Of a stretch of 64,000 nt of DNA, positions 51,413 through 60,315 are shown one piece after another (within the stretch, counting starts at the first letter, position 1; each line of letters starts with the position of its first letter). Source of the DNA: Streptosporangium brasiliense (GTDB taxonomy: Bacteria; Actinomycetota; Actinomycetes; Streptosporangiales; Streptosporangiaceae); contig NZ_JAUSRB010000002.1 of NCBI RefSeq assembly GCF_030811595.1, positions 3,596,001 to 3,660,000 of the forward strand, written 5' to 3'. The position numbers and the translations under genes are program-made. Under the pieces are notes generated by a model. The model did not search any database. It saw only the letters and a list, made by a program, of their open reading frames with translations, and was not told the DNA's origin.

Positions 51413-52229
51413 CGTCCGTTACCCGTCCCGGCGTGTGTGTCGAGAGAATCCGTCGTAGCCCGTAACGTGTCCGCCGCACCAGCGCGTATCCCTTGGTGAG
51501 AGCCCGTTCACGCAGGTAGAGCACCGGGAGCCGGTGTCCGGCGACCGCGCTGCCGAACTTGGTCATGGAGGTCTGCTCGGTGACCGTCAGGCGGGGCAGC
51601 GCCAGCAGGTCGTCGCCCTCGCGGAAGGCGTCGTTGGCCACCGCGCAGGCGGTCCAGTAGCCGGCCCTGCGCACCTCTCGGCGGACCCGTGCGCTGGAGT
51701 ATCCGTAGGGGTAGGCCATGGTGGCCACCGGACGGCCGAGCCGGTCTTCGAGCAGGGCCTTGTTCGTGCGCAGCTCGTTGCGGAGCTCCCGGTCCGGGAG
51801 CTGGTCGAGTTGTGGGTGGCTGTGGCTGTGGCCGCCGACCTCCATGCCGCAGGAGACCGCCTCGCGCACCTGGCTCCAGGTCAGCATGGGGGCCGGCCGC
51901 CGCCCGGCCGCGACGGGGCCGGAGTCCTGGACCCAGCCGCTGGTCACGAAGACCGTGGCCGGCCAGCCGAAGCGCGCCAGGATCGGCAGCGCCTGGCTGT
52001 GGAAGTCGGCGTATCCGTCGTCGAAGGTGATCGCGACGGGCCGGTCGGGCATCGCCGCCGTCCGGTGCATCCCCGCGACCAGGTCCGACAGGGTCATCGG
52101 GGTGAAGCCCCGGTCGCGGAGCATGCCGAGCTGCTCGGCGAACCGTCCCGGCGAGACCGCCAGCGGCCGGGTCTCGTCGTTCGGGTGGTCGTTCACCGAG
52201 TGGTACATCAGGATCGGGACACGGATCAT
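51405..52229 (-). CDS. Polysaccharide deacetylase (NodB-like)
   Basis: A 274-residue family 4 carbohydrate esterase. It opens with VPILMYHSVNDHP, has the catalytic base motif TFDDGYADF (D-D pair) and the metal histidines in EVGGHSHSHPQL, and later MAYPYGYSSARVRREV. It removes acetyl groups from an N-acetylhexosamine polymer, probably modifying the polysaccharide made here. There is no signal peptide at the chosen ATG 52229, which overlaps the preceding stop, so it may act on lipid-linked intermediates in the cytoplasm. The C-terminal about 60 residues are basic. Confidence 0.9.
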   Translation of the reverse strand: MIRVPILMYHSVNDHPNDETRPLAVSPGRFAEQLGMLRDRGFTPMTLSDLVAGMHRTAAMPDRPVAITFDDGYADFHSQALPILARFGWPATVFVTSGWVQDSGPVAAGRRPAPMLTWSQVREAVSCGMEVGGHSHSHPQLDQLPDRELRNELRTNKALLEDRLGRPVATMAYPYGYSSARVRREVRRAGYWTACAVANDAFREGDDLLALPRLTVTEQTSMTKFGSAVAGHRLPVLYLRERALTKGYALVRRTRYGLRRILSTHTPGRVTDGD

Positions 52230-53167
52230 GATCGCCCCAGCTTCAGCCGCGCCGTGCCCACCGCGTAGCCCCAGGCGGTGCAGGCCAGGCCGGCGACGAT
52301 GGCCGAGGCCCGGCCGAGGCCCGGCAGGTCGCCCCGGAGCGCCTCGCCGACGCCGCGCAGCACGCCCAGCGGGAGGGTCCTCATCACGTACGCCCGTTCG
52401 CTCGACAGCCCGTCGCCGGCGCCGACGCTTGAGGCGACCAGGGCCTTGGACAGCCCCTCGGCGTAGCAGCGCGACCTGAAGTAGGCGAACCCCGCCCGCT
52501 GCGCGGAGACCTTGTGCCCGATCACCGCGTCCGGCTCGAACAGCATCACCGAGCCGGGGCGGCGCTGCGACAGCCGGATGCAGAACTCGGTCTCCTCGCA
52601 CCCGAGCGGGCGGCTCCGGCGCCCCTGCACGCTGCGGCCCATCCCGGTGTGGAAGCCGCCGATCTCGCCGACGGCCTCCCTGCGGAAGGCGGCGTTGCCG
52701 CCCATGACGTTGCGGATCCGGGCCCGCCGGGTGGGCATGCCCCGGTAGGCGCACCCCACGGTCCAGTCGAACTCGTGCGGCAGCCACCGGGGACGGTGCC
52801 CGGTGGCCCACAGCGGCCTGGTCAGCCCGCCCACCCCCACGATGGTCGGGTCCTGGAAGCCCTCCTCCAAAGCCTCCAGCCAGCCAGGCTCCGCGACCGC
52901 GTCATCGTCGAGATAGGCCACGATGTCGCCCGAGGCGGTCGCCGCACCGGTGTTCTTGCCGCCGGACAGTCCCTTCTCGTGCGTGTTCGCCACCACGGTC
53001 ATGCCGGGATACTCCTGCTTGAGCCTCAGGTGCAGGTCCGGGTTGTGGTCGACGACCAGGATGATCTCGTACGGCCTGCGCCGCTGGCCCTCGACCGACG
53101 CGACGGCCGCCCGGATGTCCTCCCAGCGCTCCTCGGTGTAGACGCATATGACGACGCTGCTCCTCAT
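52226..53167 (-). CDS. Family 2 glycosyltransferase with C-terminal membrane segment
   Basis: A 313-residue enzyme. The GT-A domain shows SSVVICVYTEERWEDIRAAV, LSGGKNTGAATASGDIVAYL, DDDAVAEPGWL and GGNAAFRREAVGEIGGF, then ETEFCIRLSQRRPG. The same order occurs in the N-terminal part of the giant fusion protein at 37481. The C-terminus carries an amphipathic and a hydrophobic helix (GRASAIVAGLACTAWGYAVG). ATG 53167 is two bases after the upstream stop. It belongs to the polysaccharide operon. Confidence 0.9.
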   Translation of the reverse strand: MRSSVVICVYTEERWEDIRAAVASVEGQRRRPYEIILVVDHNPDLHLRLKQEYPGMTVVANTHEKGLSGGKNTGAATASGDIVAYLDDDAVAEPGWLEALEEGFQDPTIVGVGGLTRPLWATGHRPRWLPHEFDWTVGCAYRGMPTRRARIRNVMGGNAAFRREAVGEIGGFHTGMGRSVQGRRSRPLGCEETEFCIRLSQRRPGSVMLFEPDAVIGHKVSAQRAGFAYFRSRCYAEGLSKALVASSVGAGDGLSSERAYVMRTLPLGVLRGVGEALRGDLPGLGRASAIVAGLACTAWGYAVGTARLKLGRS

Positions 53168-53169
53168 GG

Positions 53170-54000
53170 CTACGCCGCGCCCTGATCCGCCGCCGGCGTG
53201 GCCTGGGGCTCCGGGACCGGCGCGGCCGGCCGCTGGCGCCACTCCCGGATGATGGTCCTGAGCACGCGCAACCCGTCGCGGACCGCGCGCAGATTGCTCT
53301 CGCCGTGGATGCGGCACCGCTCGTGGCTGGGCACCTCATGGACGCGGAGCCCGGCCTTGGCGGCGCGGATGTTCATCAGCGTCTCGACCTCGAAGCCCTC
53401 GCAGTCGAGGTCGAGCGCCTTCAGGTGACGGGCCCAGAAGGCGTTGTAGCCGTAGCACAGGTCGCTGTAGCGGGTGCCGTAGATCAGGTTCACCAGCGTG
53501 GTGAGGACCTTGTTGCCGGCCCGGCGGCTGAAGGTCAGGTCGTCGCTGCCCCCGCCGGCGGCGTAGCGGGATCCCTTGACGAAGTCCGCCCCGGTGACCA
53601 GGGCGCCGACGAAGTGGATGATCTCGCGGCCGTCGGTGGATCCGTCGGCGTCGATCATCACGATGATGTCCCCGGTGCACGCGGCGAAGCCGGCGGCGAG
53701 CGCGTCGCCCTTGCCCTTGCCGGTCTGGGTGACGATCCGCACGTTGGGCCGGAGCCTCCTGGCGACGGCGACGGTGTCGTCCACCGAGTTGCCGTCGACG
53801 AGGATGATCTCGTCTATCCACTGCGGGAGCGTGGCGAAGACGTGCGGGAGGTTCTCCGCCTCGTTCATCGCGGGCACGACGACGCTGACGGTCGGGGAAA
53901 TGGCCATGTGAGGGGTGAGCGGGGTGAACCGCTCAAGAGGCGGCATGGAACGTAACACGCCGAGCTGCTTACCGTTCTGTCTGACGGTGTCGGGATTCAT
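53170..54000 (-). CDS. Dolichol-phosphate-mannose-synthase-like GT2 enzyme
   Basis: A 276-residue GT2 protein of the DPM1/DolP-glucosyltransferase type: VSVVVPAMNEAENLPHVFAT, IILVDGNSVDDTVAVARRL, GKGKGDALAAGFAACTGDII, VMIDADGSTDG and GYNAFWARHLKALDLDCEGF. It would charge a polyprenyl phosphate or start a lipid-linked chain, which fits being first in the tightly packed part of the operon. It has no membrane helices. The start is taken at ATG 54000, although the first 30 residues are not conserved in type and ATG 53907 is an alternative. Confidence 0.88.
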   Translation of the reverse strand: MNPDTVRQNGKQLGVLRSMPPLERFTPLTPHMAISPTVSVVVPAMNEAENLPHVFATLPQWIDEIILVDGNSVDDTVAVARRLRPNVRIVTQTGKGKGDALAAGFAACTGDIIVMIDADGSTDGREIIHFVGALVTGADFVKGSRYAAGGGSDDLTFSRRAGNKVLTTLVNLIYGTRYSDLCYGYNAFWARHLKALDLDCEGFEVETLMNIRAAKAGLRVHEVPSHERCRIHGESNLRAVRDGLRVLRTIIREWRQRPAAPVPEPQATPAADQGAA

Positions 54001-54174
54001 GATGGCGGATATTCCTTCTGTCCTTCCGTTGCGACCGCTCCCGGCGTGAGGTGAGAACGGCGCGACTGTGATCGAGGGATGCCTTGCGTCGGGAGAGTGA
54101 AGGGTGTGGGTCGGGAGTGAAGGATGTCGGAAAAGCGCTTACAGGGAATGAGGTGGGTGCTGGGAAAAAGGTGG

Positions 54175-55293
54175 CTATTGTGCCTTGGTTGACTGTTCTG
54201 TGGTGGGACGAGGCAGGAGGAGGGATCTCGCTCTGCCGTAACTCTTGAGCAGCCGGTCGGCGGCCCGGAAAAGGGAGGGGTTGTCCACTACGGCGGTGCG
54301 GAGTCTGTTGACGGGGACCCGGCCCACCCACTGGACGGCGGCCACGGGAGAGGGGCGCGAAATGCGGGCCTCTGCGACCATCAGGGCATCGGTTCTGAGC
54401 CATTCCTTGTATTCGCGTCCCCCCTTGCCCATGTCCACCCGGCGCAGCCCCGCGCCCGCGGCGTGTTCGGCCATGTGCAGGTGGTGGATGATCCCGGGGG
54501 AGTAGCGCGCGAAGGAGGGGTCGTAGGCGGGGAACCAGCCCACCAGGGTGTCCGCCGTACGCAGCCCGAAGTGCCCGGCGACGGGGGTGTCTCCGGCGTA
54601 GAGCATGGTGAGCACGCCGGCGAAGTCGTCGGATCGCCGCGAGTGCAGCTCTTCGGCGAGCCGCACGATCCAGGGCTGGGCGAAGCGGTCGACCCGTCCG
54701 GTCCGGCGGTACTGGTCCGACTTCCAGTTCATGACCGTGCGCAGCGTCCCGGCGTCGGCGCAGGCCCATTCGAGGCGGACCTCGCCCTGCTCGCGGCCGA
54801 GCTTGCGCTCCTTGTAGCGGACGGTCTTGTAGTTCTTCGCCGAACCGGCGCGCACCCGCTCGACGTAGGCCTCGAAACCGCCGCTGAGATCCATGACGGG
54901 GGCCGGCCGTACGTCGGTCTCGTAGGGGGCGAAGGTGGGCTGGCCGGCGACCAGGTGGTCGAAGTCGATGGCCGACAGCCCGCAGGCGCGGAGCAGCTCC
55001 CGCGGGTCGAGCTTCAGCTCGGGGACCGAGATCAGCCCGTGGCAGGTGGTGAGGTAGCCGCCCAGCGGTCTGCCGAGGCCGAAGCCGTGCCGTTCGTGGG
55101 GGAAGAAGCCGGTGATCTCGCCGCCGTCTTCGACCACCGCGACCCTCACGTAGTCGCGCAGCGCCCCCATGGCCATGGTGAACTCGACCGAGAGGAAGGG
55201 GTTGTCGAGGCCGGGGGAGGCTCTCTGGAGCTCGCGCCATCGGAGGGACTCGGCCGCGCCGAGATCCCGCGGGCGCACAACAGTGATCTTCAC
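54175..55293 (-). CDS. GNAT/FemAB-type acyltransferase (CelD/BioF2-like), copy 2
   Basis: A 372-residue paralog of the protein at 45897-46988, with the same order of blocks: DNPFLSVEFTMAMG, TGFFPHERHGFGLGRPLGGY, NYKTVRYKERKLGREQGEV, WKSDQYRRTGRVDRFAQPW, VAGHFGLRTADTLVGWFPAY and GKGGREYKEWLRTDALMVAE. It likely transfers an acyl or amino acid group to a surface glycan; two differing copies suggest two substituents. GTG 55293 overlaps the stop of the upstream membrane protein gene. The 174-base gap after this gene contains short direct repeats near 54085-54125 and separates it from the transferases. Confidence 0.85.
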   Translation of the reverse strand: MKITVVRPRDLGAAESLRWRELQRASPGLDNPFLSVEFTMAMGALRDYVRVAVVEDGGEITGFFPHERHGFGLGRPLGGYLTTCHGLISVPELKLDPRELLRACGLSAIDFDHLVAGQPTFAPYETDVRPAPVMDLSGGFEAYVERVRAGSAKNYKTVRYKERKLGREQGEVRLEWACADAGTLRTVMNWKSDQYRRTGRVDRFAQPWIVRLAEELHSRRSDDFAGVLTMLYAGDTPVAGHFGLRTADTLVGWFPAYDPSFARYSPGIIHHLHMAEHAAGAGLRRVDMGKGGREYKEWLRTDALMVAEARISRPSPVAAVQWVGRVPVNRLRTAVVDNPSLFRAADRLLKSYGRARSLLLPRPTTEQSTKAQ

Positions 55294-55661
55294 CCTGACC
55301 CGGCCCCCTGTTCGGTCTGCAGGTTTCCGCTTCCCCGGTGCACCAGGCGCAATACATATGTGAAGCCGCCGAGCACCGCGATCGTCGCCACTCCGGCACG
55401 GGGCGACCATGATTCAAAAGACAGCATCGCTGCGGCAAGGAGAACGTTTGCGAGAAGACTTGCCGCCACCCCAATTGATATTGCAGTAAGAGGGTCACGA
55501 TCACGCAACAGTCCTACCGCGGCGACCCCGGGGACCGATAAAAGGAACAGCGGGGTAAAGATCATCCGTAGTGGGGTCTCGATGTCGGCGAGTGCGCTCG
55601 CGGCACCCGTGGCGCACGCAAGGCTGATCGCCCATTTGAGCACCTTGCGGCCTGTCGGCAT
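55290..55661 (-). CDS. Small four-helix membrane protein at the head of the polysaccharide cluster
   Basis: A 123-residue protein with four hydrophobic segments (VLKWAISLACATGAASAL, FTPLFLLSVPGVAAVGLL, GVAASLLANVLLAAAML, GVATIAVLGGFTYVLRL). It is similar to the protein at 37047-37484. ATG 55661 is preferred, with GGGAG upstream; an ATG at 55757 would add a non-hydrophobic 32-residue tail. Codon use is markedly less GC3-rich than in neighbouring genes, which hints at recent acquisition or weak expression. It is coupled to the following acyltransferase gene by a four-base overlap. Function unknown. Confidence 0.75.
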   Translation of the reverse strand: MPTGRKVLKWAISLACATGAASALADIETPLRMIFTPLFLLSVPGVAAVGLLRDRDPLTAISIGVAASLLANVLLAAAMLSFESWSPRAGVATIAVLGGFTYVLRLVHRGSGNLQTEQGAGSG

Positions 55662-55810
55662 CCCCGGCTCCCGGCTGATGATCGAATAGCTGATCGCATA
55701 TTCATGTGACCAACCACTCCGCATGCGAGTCAATGCCGACGCATGGCGGCAGCCCATGGTTTACCGGATTGCAAAGTTAAGTCAGGAGCCCTCCGACCCG
55801 GAGTAAATGA

Positions 55811-57559
55811 TCATGTTTTCTCCGGTTCCGCACTGGGCGCCGTGGAGGGGGTCGGCGCCGGCGTCGGCAGCGGAGCGGGGTCGCCGGGCGGATCCGACTC
55901 CTCGGGTCCGGGACCCTCCCAGGAGATCGCGCAGCTGGAGCCGCCCCCGGCGGCCTTGAACGCGACCCGCCCCGTGCCGCCCTCCGCGGGGTCGGCGGCG
56001 GTGACCCAGATCACGGCCCGGGCCCCGGCCTTGAGCCGCCCCTGCCGGGGGTGGACGTCCAGCCCGCCCGAGGTGGTCGCCGACCAGGAGATCGGGGCCT
56101 CGCGCGCCGAGAGCCGGATCTGCCCCGCGCCCTCCCCGATGTCGGTGGGACACGAGACGGCCAGCCGCCCGGCCGGGGGCGGCGGGGCGGGCGTGCGGGT
56201 GGCGCGCGGCCGGTCGGGGACCGGGCGCCGGGTCGCCGCCCGCCGGGCCGGGCCGGGTGTGGGCATGGGGGGCGGTGTCCTGGTCTTGACGGCCTCCGCG
56301 GTCCTGCCCGGAGCCGGGGTCGGCTCCGGGAGGGAGGCCGGATCAACCGGCGAGGGCTCCGCCGGGCCCGGCGCCGGGCCCGGCTCCAGCGTGATCAACG
56401 CGGGTCCCCGCTCCGGCGCGGCCTCGGCCCGCTGCGCCGGTCCGCCGGTCAGGTCCTGCCCGGTTGTCACGATCATGACCACGGCGGCGGCCAGCACGCA
56501 CGCGGCGGCCGCGACGAGGGGCGGTGTCCGCCGGGCGGGTGCGCGCCGCCGGGGCTCGGCCGCCTGCCGGTGGTCGCGGGTGTCCGGGGCCGTGCCCCGC
56601 CGTCCGGTCACCGTCCGCGGTCTGTCCGGCGTGTCCAGGGCCGGCAGCGGTCGGGTGCCCTCCTCGCGCGCCCGTCCCGCCCCGGCGCGCCTCGCCCTGG
56701 GCCGCCGGGAGGACTTGGCGCGCCGCTCGGCCGCGACCGGGAACCCGGCCCGGTCGAAACGGTCACCCGCCTCGACGACGGAGGCGCGCACCCCGGCGAG
56801 GTCGGGGTTGACGCAGGTCTCGACGACCCGGCGGCGCAGGGAGAGCGGCGGGAAGGCGACCGGCACCATGTCGAGCAGCCGTCCGGCCGAGACGTGCCGG
56901 TCCCGCCGTTCCAGGCAGACCTCGCAGCGGCCGATGTGACCGGACAGCCGCCTGCGCAGCATCGTGGTGAGCGGTCCCTCCCACGAGTCGACCATCGCCG
57001 ACAGGTCCGGGCAGTGCGCCCGGCCGACCCTGGCCAGGACCACGGCGGCGGCCGAGTTCTCCAGGTGCTCGCGGGCCCGGCCGAGCCGGGCGGCGGCCTG
57101 CCGGGAGGTCAGCCCGAGCACCGTGCCGACCTCGCCGGCGCTGAGATCGTGGCGCAGCGACAGCTCCAGGACCTCGCGCTCCTGCCCGCTCAGCTCGGCC
57201 AGCGCCTCGTGCACCAGCGCGGCCAGTTCGGGGTCGTCGGGGGTGTCGTGGTCGTCGAGCACCGGCGTCGGCGCCGGGCCGCGCGCCCCGGCCGCGCACC
57301 GGGTCCGGACCAGCGCGTACAGCCACGGGCGCAGCCGGCCCGGCTCGCGCAGCCGCTCCACGCGTCCGCAGGCGGTGACCAGGGCGTCGTGTACGGCGTC
57401 GGCCGCGCCGGCCCGCTCGCCCAGCAGCGAGTGGGCGTAGTCGTTGAGACGTTCGGCATAGGAGTCGTAGAGCTTTGCGGGCGCCGTGGTGTCGGCACGC
57501 CGGAGTGCCCCCACAAGTCGCTGATCGTCGGTTCGGCCGACGGCCGGCCATCCGGGCAC
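55811..57559 (-). CDS. ECF sigma factor fused to zinc-finger, membrane and extracellular domains
   Basis: About 582 residues. Region 2 (about 10-80: LVGALRRADTTAPAKLYDSY, LRPWLYALVRTRC) and region 4 (about 100-155: LSGQEREVLELSLRHDLSAG, TSRQAAARLGRAREHLE) define a sigma-70/ECF factor. A zinc-finger-like HIGRCEVCLERR follows, as in ZAS anti-sigma factors, then a basic linker, one membrane helix (LVAAAACVLAAAVVMIVT), a Pro-rich stalk and an outer beta domain (ISWSATTSGGLDVHPRQG, GGGSSCAISWEG). Sigma and anti-sigma parts thus seem joined in one chain, which would need proteolysis to free the sigma. GTG 57559 has GGAGG seven bases upstream; ATG 57565 is too close to it. Confidence 0.82.
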   Translation of the reverse strand: MPGWPAVGRTDDQRLVGALRRADTTAPAKLYDSYAERLNDYAHSLLGERAGAADAVHDALVTACGRVERLREPGRLRPWLYALVRTRCAAGARGPAPTPVLDDHDTPDDPELAALVHEALAELSGQEREVLELSLRHDLSAGEVGTVLGLTSRQAAARLGRAREHLENSAAAVVLARVGRAHCPDLSAMVDSWEGPLTTMLRRRLSGHIGRCEVCLERRDRHVSAGRLLDMVPVAFPPLSLRRRVVETCVNPDLAGVRASVVEAGDRFDRAGFPVAAERRAKSSRRPRARRAGAGRAREEGTRPLPALDTPDRPRTVTGRRGTAPDTRDHRQAAEPRRRAPARRTPPLVAAAACVLAAAVVMIVTTGQDLTGGPAQRAEAAPERGPALITLEPGPAPGPAEPSPVDPASLPEPTPAPGRTAEAVKTRTPPPMPTPGPARRAATRRPVPDRPRATRTPAPPPPAGRLAVSCPTDIGEGAGQIRLSAREAPISWSATTSGGLDVHPRQGRLKAGARAVIWVTAADPAEGGTGRVAFKAAGGGSSCAISWEGPGPEESDPPGDPAPLPTPAPTPSTAPSAEPEKT

Positions 57560-57739
57560 GGACATTCCTCCCCGCGAGACGGGTACGCGTTCACGGGCCA
57601 TGCCCGAGACCCCACACGCGTAGGACGCCACCTGTCCGTGGCGGGTTGTCCTAACCGGTCGATACCATGCCGACACGGTATGAACTGGTAAAACTGCGAC
57701 AGGTGGGGCCCGTGTGACGCCGGCCGTACGGGAAGGAGA

Positions 57740-59503
57740 TCAGCAGTTGGGCGCGCAGAGACGGCGCTCCATGCCCTCCAGGAAGAACTTGCGGACCTGG
57801 AGGATGTCCCGGGCGATGAACGCCTCGCCACCGGTCGACTTGGCCAGCGCGTCCATCTGCTTCTTGCCCTTGGCCGCGTCCGGGCCGAAGGCGATGAGCA
57901 GGATGCTGACCGGCTTCTCCGGGTTGTAGGTCTTCTTCAGGTACTGCAGGATCTCCTCGTTGGAGATGCCCTCCGGGTCGTCGTTGCCGGCGCCGTCGGT
58001 GAGGATCAGCACTGTGTTGATCTTGTCGCCCTGATATTCCTTGGTCATCTGCCCGTAGGCGGCCTTGAGGGTGTCGTTCAGGCCGGTGTCGCCGGTGGGC
58101 TTGGCCTGGATCGTGGCGAGCTTCTGGGCGAGCAGGTCCTTGCGGAGCACACCGTTGATGTTCTCCGTCAGCGGTCCGACCGGGACCGTCCTGCGGTAGT
58201 CCACGCCCTGCGCGGTGAGGTGGGTCGAGTATTCCCACACCCCGATCTCGCTCTTGGCCGGGAACAGCCGCATGCCCTCCATGGCGATCTTGGAGATCAC
58301 GCGCATCCGGTCCGAGCCGGTCCCGGGGACCGGCAGCGCCATCGTGCCGGAGACGTCCAGCAGCGCCAGCAGCCGCGTGCCGAGGTTCAGCCGGGACCAC
58401 GACTGCGACATCCGCGCGACCGTCTTGGCGTCGGGCGTCCGCAGCGTCTTGGGGGCCTTGGCCTGGAAGCCGCCGTCGGCGACCGCCGCGCCGCCCTTGC
58501 CGTCCGGGGTCCGGAAGCCCAGGTCGTGAAGTGTCTTCCGGGCGGCCTCGGTGCCGAACTCCTTCTGGAAGGCTTCGGCGGCCTTGCGGACCGTGGCGTC
58601 CTCGGTGGTGATCACCATGGGGTAGTCGAGGTTGAGGGTGCCCTCGGCCGGATAGAGCGGCACCGCCGGGACCTCGGGCTTCTTGGTGGTGTTGAACGCC
58701 CAGACGCCCTGCTCCGAGGCGATGCCGAGCGGGGCCCGGGTGCCCTTGACGCCGAGGCTGGACAGCAGCGCGTCCTGGTCGCGGACCGCCGACCCGGACA
58801 GCGTCTTGAGCGCTCCGACCAGTTGCGCCTGACCTGCGCCCGAGGCCCTGGCCACACCGGAGGCGGCCAGCAGGGCGCCGAGCCCGGCGGCGTTGAAGGA
58901 GGGGTCGGGCGCGAGCACGCGCACCTTGCGGCCCGGACCCTCGACGTTGGCCACGTTGGCGGCGTTGATCATGCCGCTCCAGCTCGCCTCGCCGAAGCTC
59001 TTCTTCAGGTTCGGAACCACCGAGCCGGAGGCCACCATGACGATGGGGGAGTGGGCCACGGAGGCGCCGGCGGCGGGCGCCTGCGGGTGTTTGGCCCGCA
59101 GGTTGGTCACCCACAGCCCGGAGTCCGGGATCCACACGTCCATCGCCGCCGCCTTGCCGCCGGCCAGCCCGGAGGCCACCGTCGCCGGGACGCCCTCGGC
59201 CACCGTGACGTCGGCGCACCCGCCGTCGACGTCGTGGCCGGCCTTGTTGAAGCGCTCGGCGATCCGGGACACGGCGGGCTGGATGTCGGGGGAGGCGGTG
59301 ACCCGCAGCGCGACCCGCTCGCCGGCGCATCCCCGGTCCCGGTTGATGATCACAAAGGCGGCGACACCGAGGAGCACCGCGAGGGCGACGGATCCGGCCA
59401 GCGGGACCAGCACCTGGCCGCGCCCGCCACGGCGCCGTCTGGGCGGTTCCTGGTGGGAGGCATAGCCGTCCTCTAGTTCATCCGACCGGTGACGTCCGCC
59501 CAC
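57740..59503 (-). CDS. Substrate-binding and VWA domain membrane protein
   Basis: A 587-residue protein. After a cytoplasmic basic tail and one helix (about 32-52) comes a periplasmic-binding-protein-like domain (about 65-350; DVWIPDSGLWVTNLRAKHPQ, SPIVMVASGSVVPNL). A von Willebrand A domain follows (about 375-580) with the metal-ion site LLDVSGTM, a later threonine in PTGDTGLNDTL and LILTDGAGNDDPEG. Such fusions are widespread in actinobacteria without a defined role. Both modules would lie outside the membrane, where the VWA part can bind protein partners. It is upstream of the sigma fusion on the same strand with 180 bases between. Function unknown. Confidence 0.85.
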   Translation of the reverse strand: MGGRHRSDELEDGYASHQEPPRRRRGGRGQVLVPLAGSVALAVLLGVAAFVIINRDRGCAGERVALRVTASPDIQPAVSRIAERFNKAGHDVDGGCADVTVAEGVPATVASGLAGGKAAAMDVWIPDSGLWVTNLRAKHPQAPAAGASVAHSPIVMVASGSVVPNLKKSFGEASWSGMINAANVANVEGPGRKVRVLAPDPSFNAAGLGALLAASGVARASGAGQAQLVGALKTLSGSAVRDQDALLSSLGVKGTRAPLGIASEQGVWAFNTTKKPEVPAVPLYPAEGTLNLDYPMVITTEDATVRKAAEAFQKEFGTEAARKTLHDLGFRTPDGKGGAAVADGGFQAKAPKTLRTPDAKTVARMSQSWSRLNLGTRLLALLDVSGTMALPVPGTGSDRMRVISKIAMEGMRLFPAKSEIGVWEYSTHLTAQGVDYRRTVPVGPLTENINGVLRKDLLAQKLATIQAKPTGDTGLNDTLKAAYGQMTKEYQGDKINTVLILTDGAGNDDPEGISNEEILQYLKKTYNPEKPVSILLIAFGPDAAKGKKQMDALAKSTGGEAFIARDILQVRKFFLEGMERRLCAPNC

Positions 59504-59679
59504 GATGCCTTCTTCGGTGTCGATGTCCTGAAGTTAGCGGGTCACCCTACCGGGAGTTTCTCCGCAACATTCACGGAACTGTACTGGGAACACTTACCGT
59601 GGCAAAACACCCCTCACGGTGCGGATATCACCCTACGCGACAGTAACTAACGTCTGTGATCTCTGCGTGAAAGCCCAGC

Positions 59680-60315
59680 TCAGTGGCAGCAGGAATGCCC
59701 GCGCCAGGCCCTCCGGCCCTCCCGCACGGCCACCGCCGCCAGCAGCACCGCCACGGCGGGATCGGCCCACCACCACCCGGCGCCGTTCAGCGCCAGACCG
59801 GCCAGCACCCCCGCGGCCATCAGCGCGCACAGCAGGTTCTGGGTCCCCTCACCCGTGGTCGCCGCCGAGTGCAGCCGGGCGCCGAGGCGCCGTTTGGCCC
59901 GGCCCAGCAGCGGCATGCCGACCAGGGCGGCCGCCGTCACCGCGATGCCCAGCGGGCTGGGCACCGCCCGGTGCCCGGCGTCGAGGTCGTGCGCCACATG
60001 GACCAGCAGGTAGGGGGCGAGCAGCCAGAAGCTGACCGCCACCGCCTTGCGGGCCCGGTCCTCGGCTCCGGCCGAGTGGGTCCGCGATCCGGTGAACCGC
60101 CAGACCACGACCAGGCTGGCCGCCGCCTCCACCAGCGACGACGTGCCCCAGCCGATGAGCGCGACGGAGTGCGAGCCCAGCCCGGCGGCGAGGCCGAGCA
60201 CGCTCTCGGCGCCCAGCCAGGCCAGGGTGACCAGGGAGAGCGCACGTGCCCTGCGGGCGTCGCGCAGCCACTCGTCGCCCCCCGCGGGCCGTGCCAGCAC
60301 CATCTGGTCAGCCAC
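59680..60315 (-). CDS. CDF-like cation transporter homolog lacking a canonical aspartate
   Basis: A 211-residue protein with five or six membrane helices resembling the cation diffusion facilitator fold: HSVALIGWGTSSLVEAAASL in the second helix and WWWADPAVAVLLAAVAVREG in the fifth. Related proteins usually read GLDSxxE where this one has GTSSLVE, so the intramembrane aspartate is missing and metal transport may be altered. The C-terminal CDF domain is absent. GTG 60315 follows GGGAGG; the frame is open to 60342. It stands alone between the VWA gene and DUF4184. Confidence 0.75.
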   Translation of the reverse strand: MADQMVLARPAGGDEWLRDARRARALSLVTLAWLGAESVLGLAAGLGSHSVALIGWGTSSLVEAAASLVVVWRFTGSRTHSAGAEDRARKAVAVSFWLLAPYLLVHVAHDLDAGHRAVPSPLGIAVTAAALVGMPLLGRAKRRLGARLHSAATTGEGTQNLLCALMAAGVLAGLALNGAGWWWADPAVAVLLAAVAVREGRRAWRGHSCCH

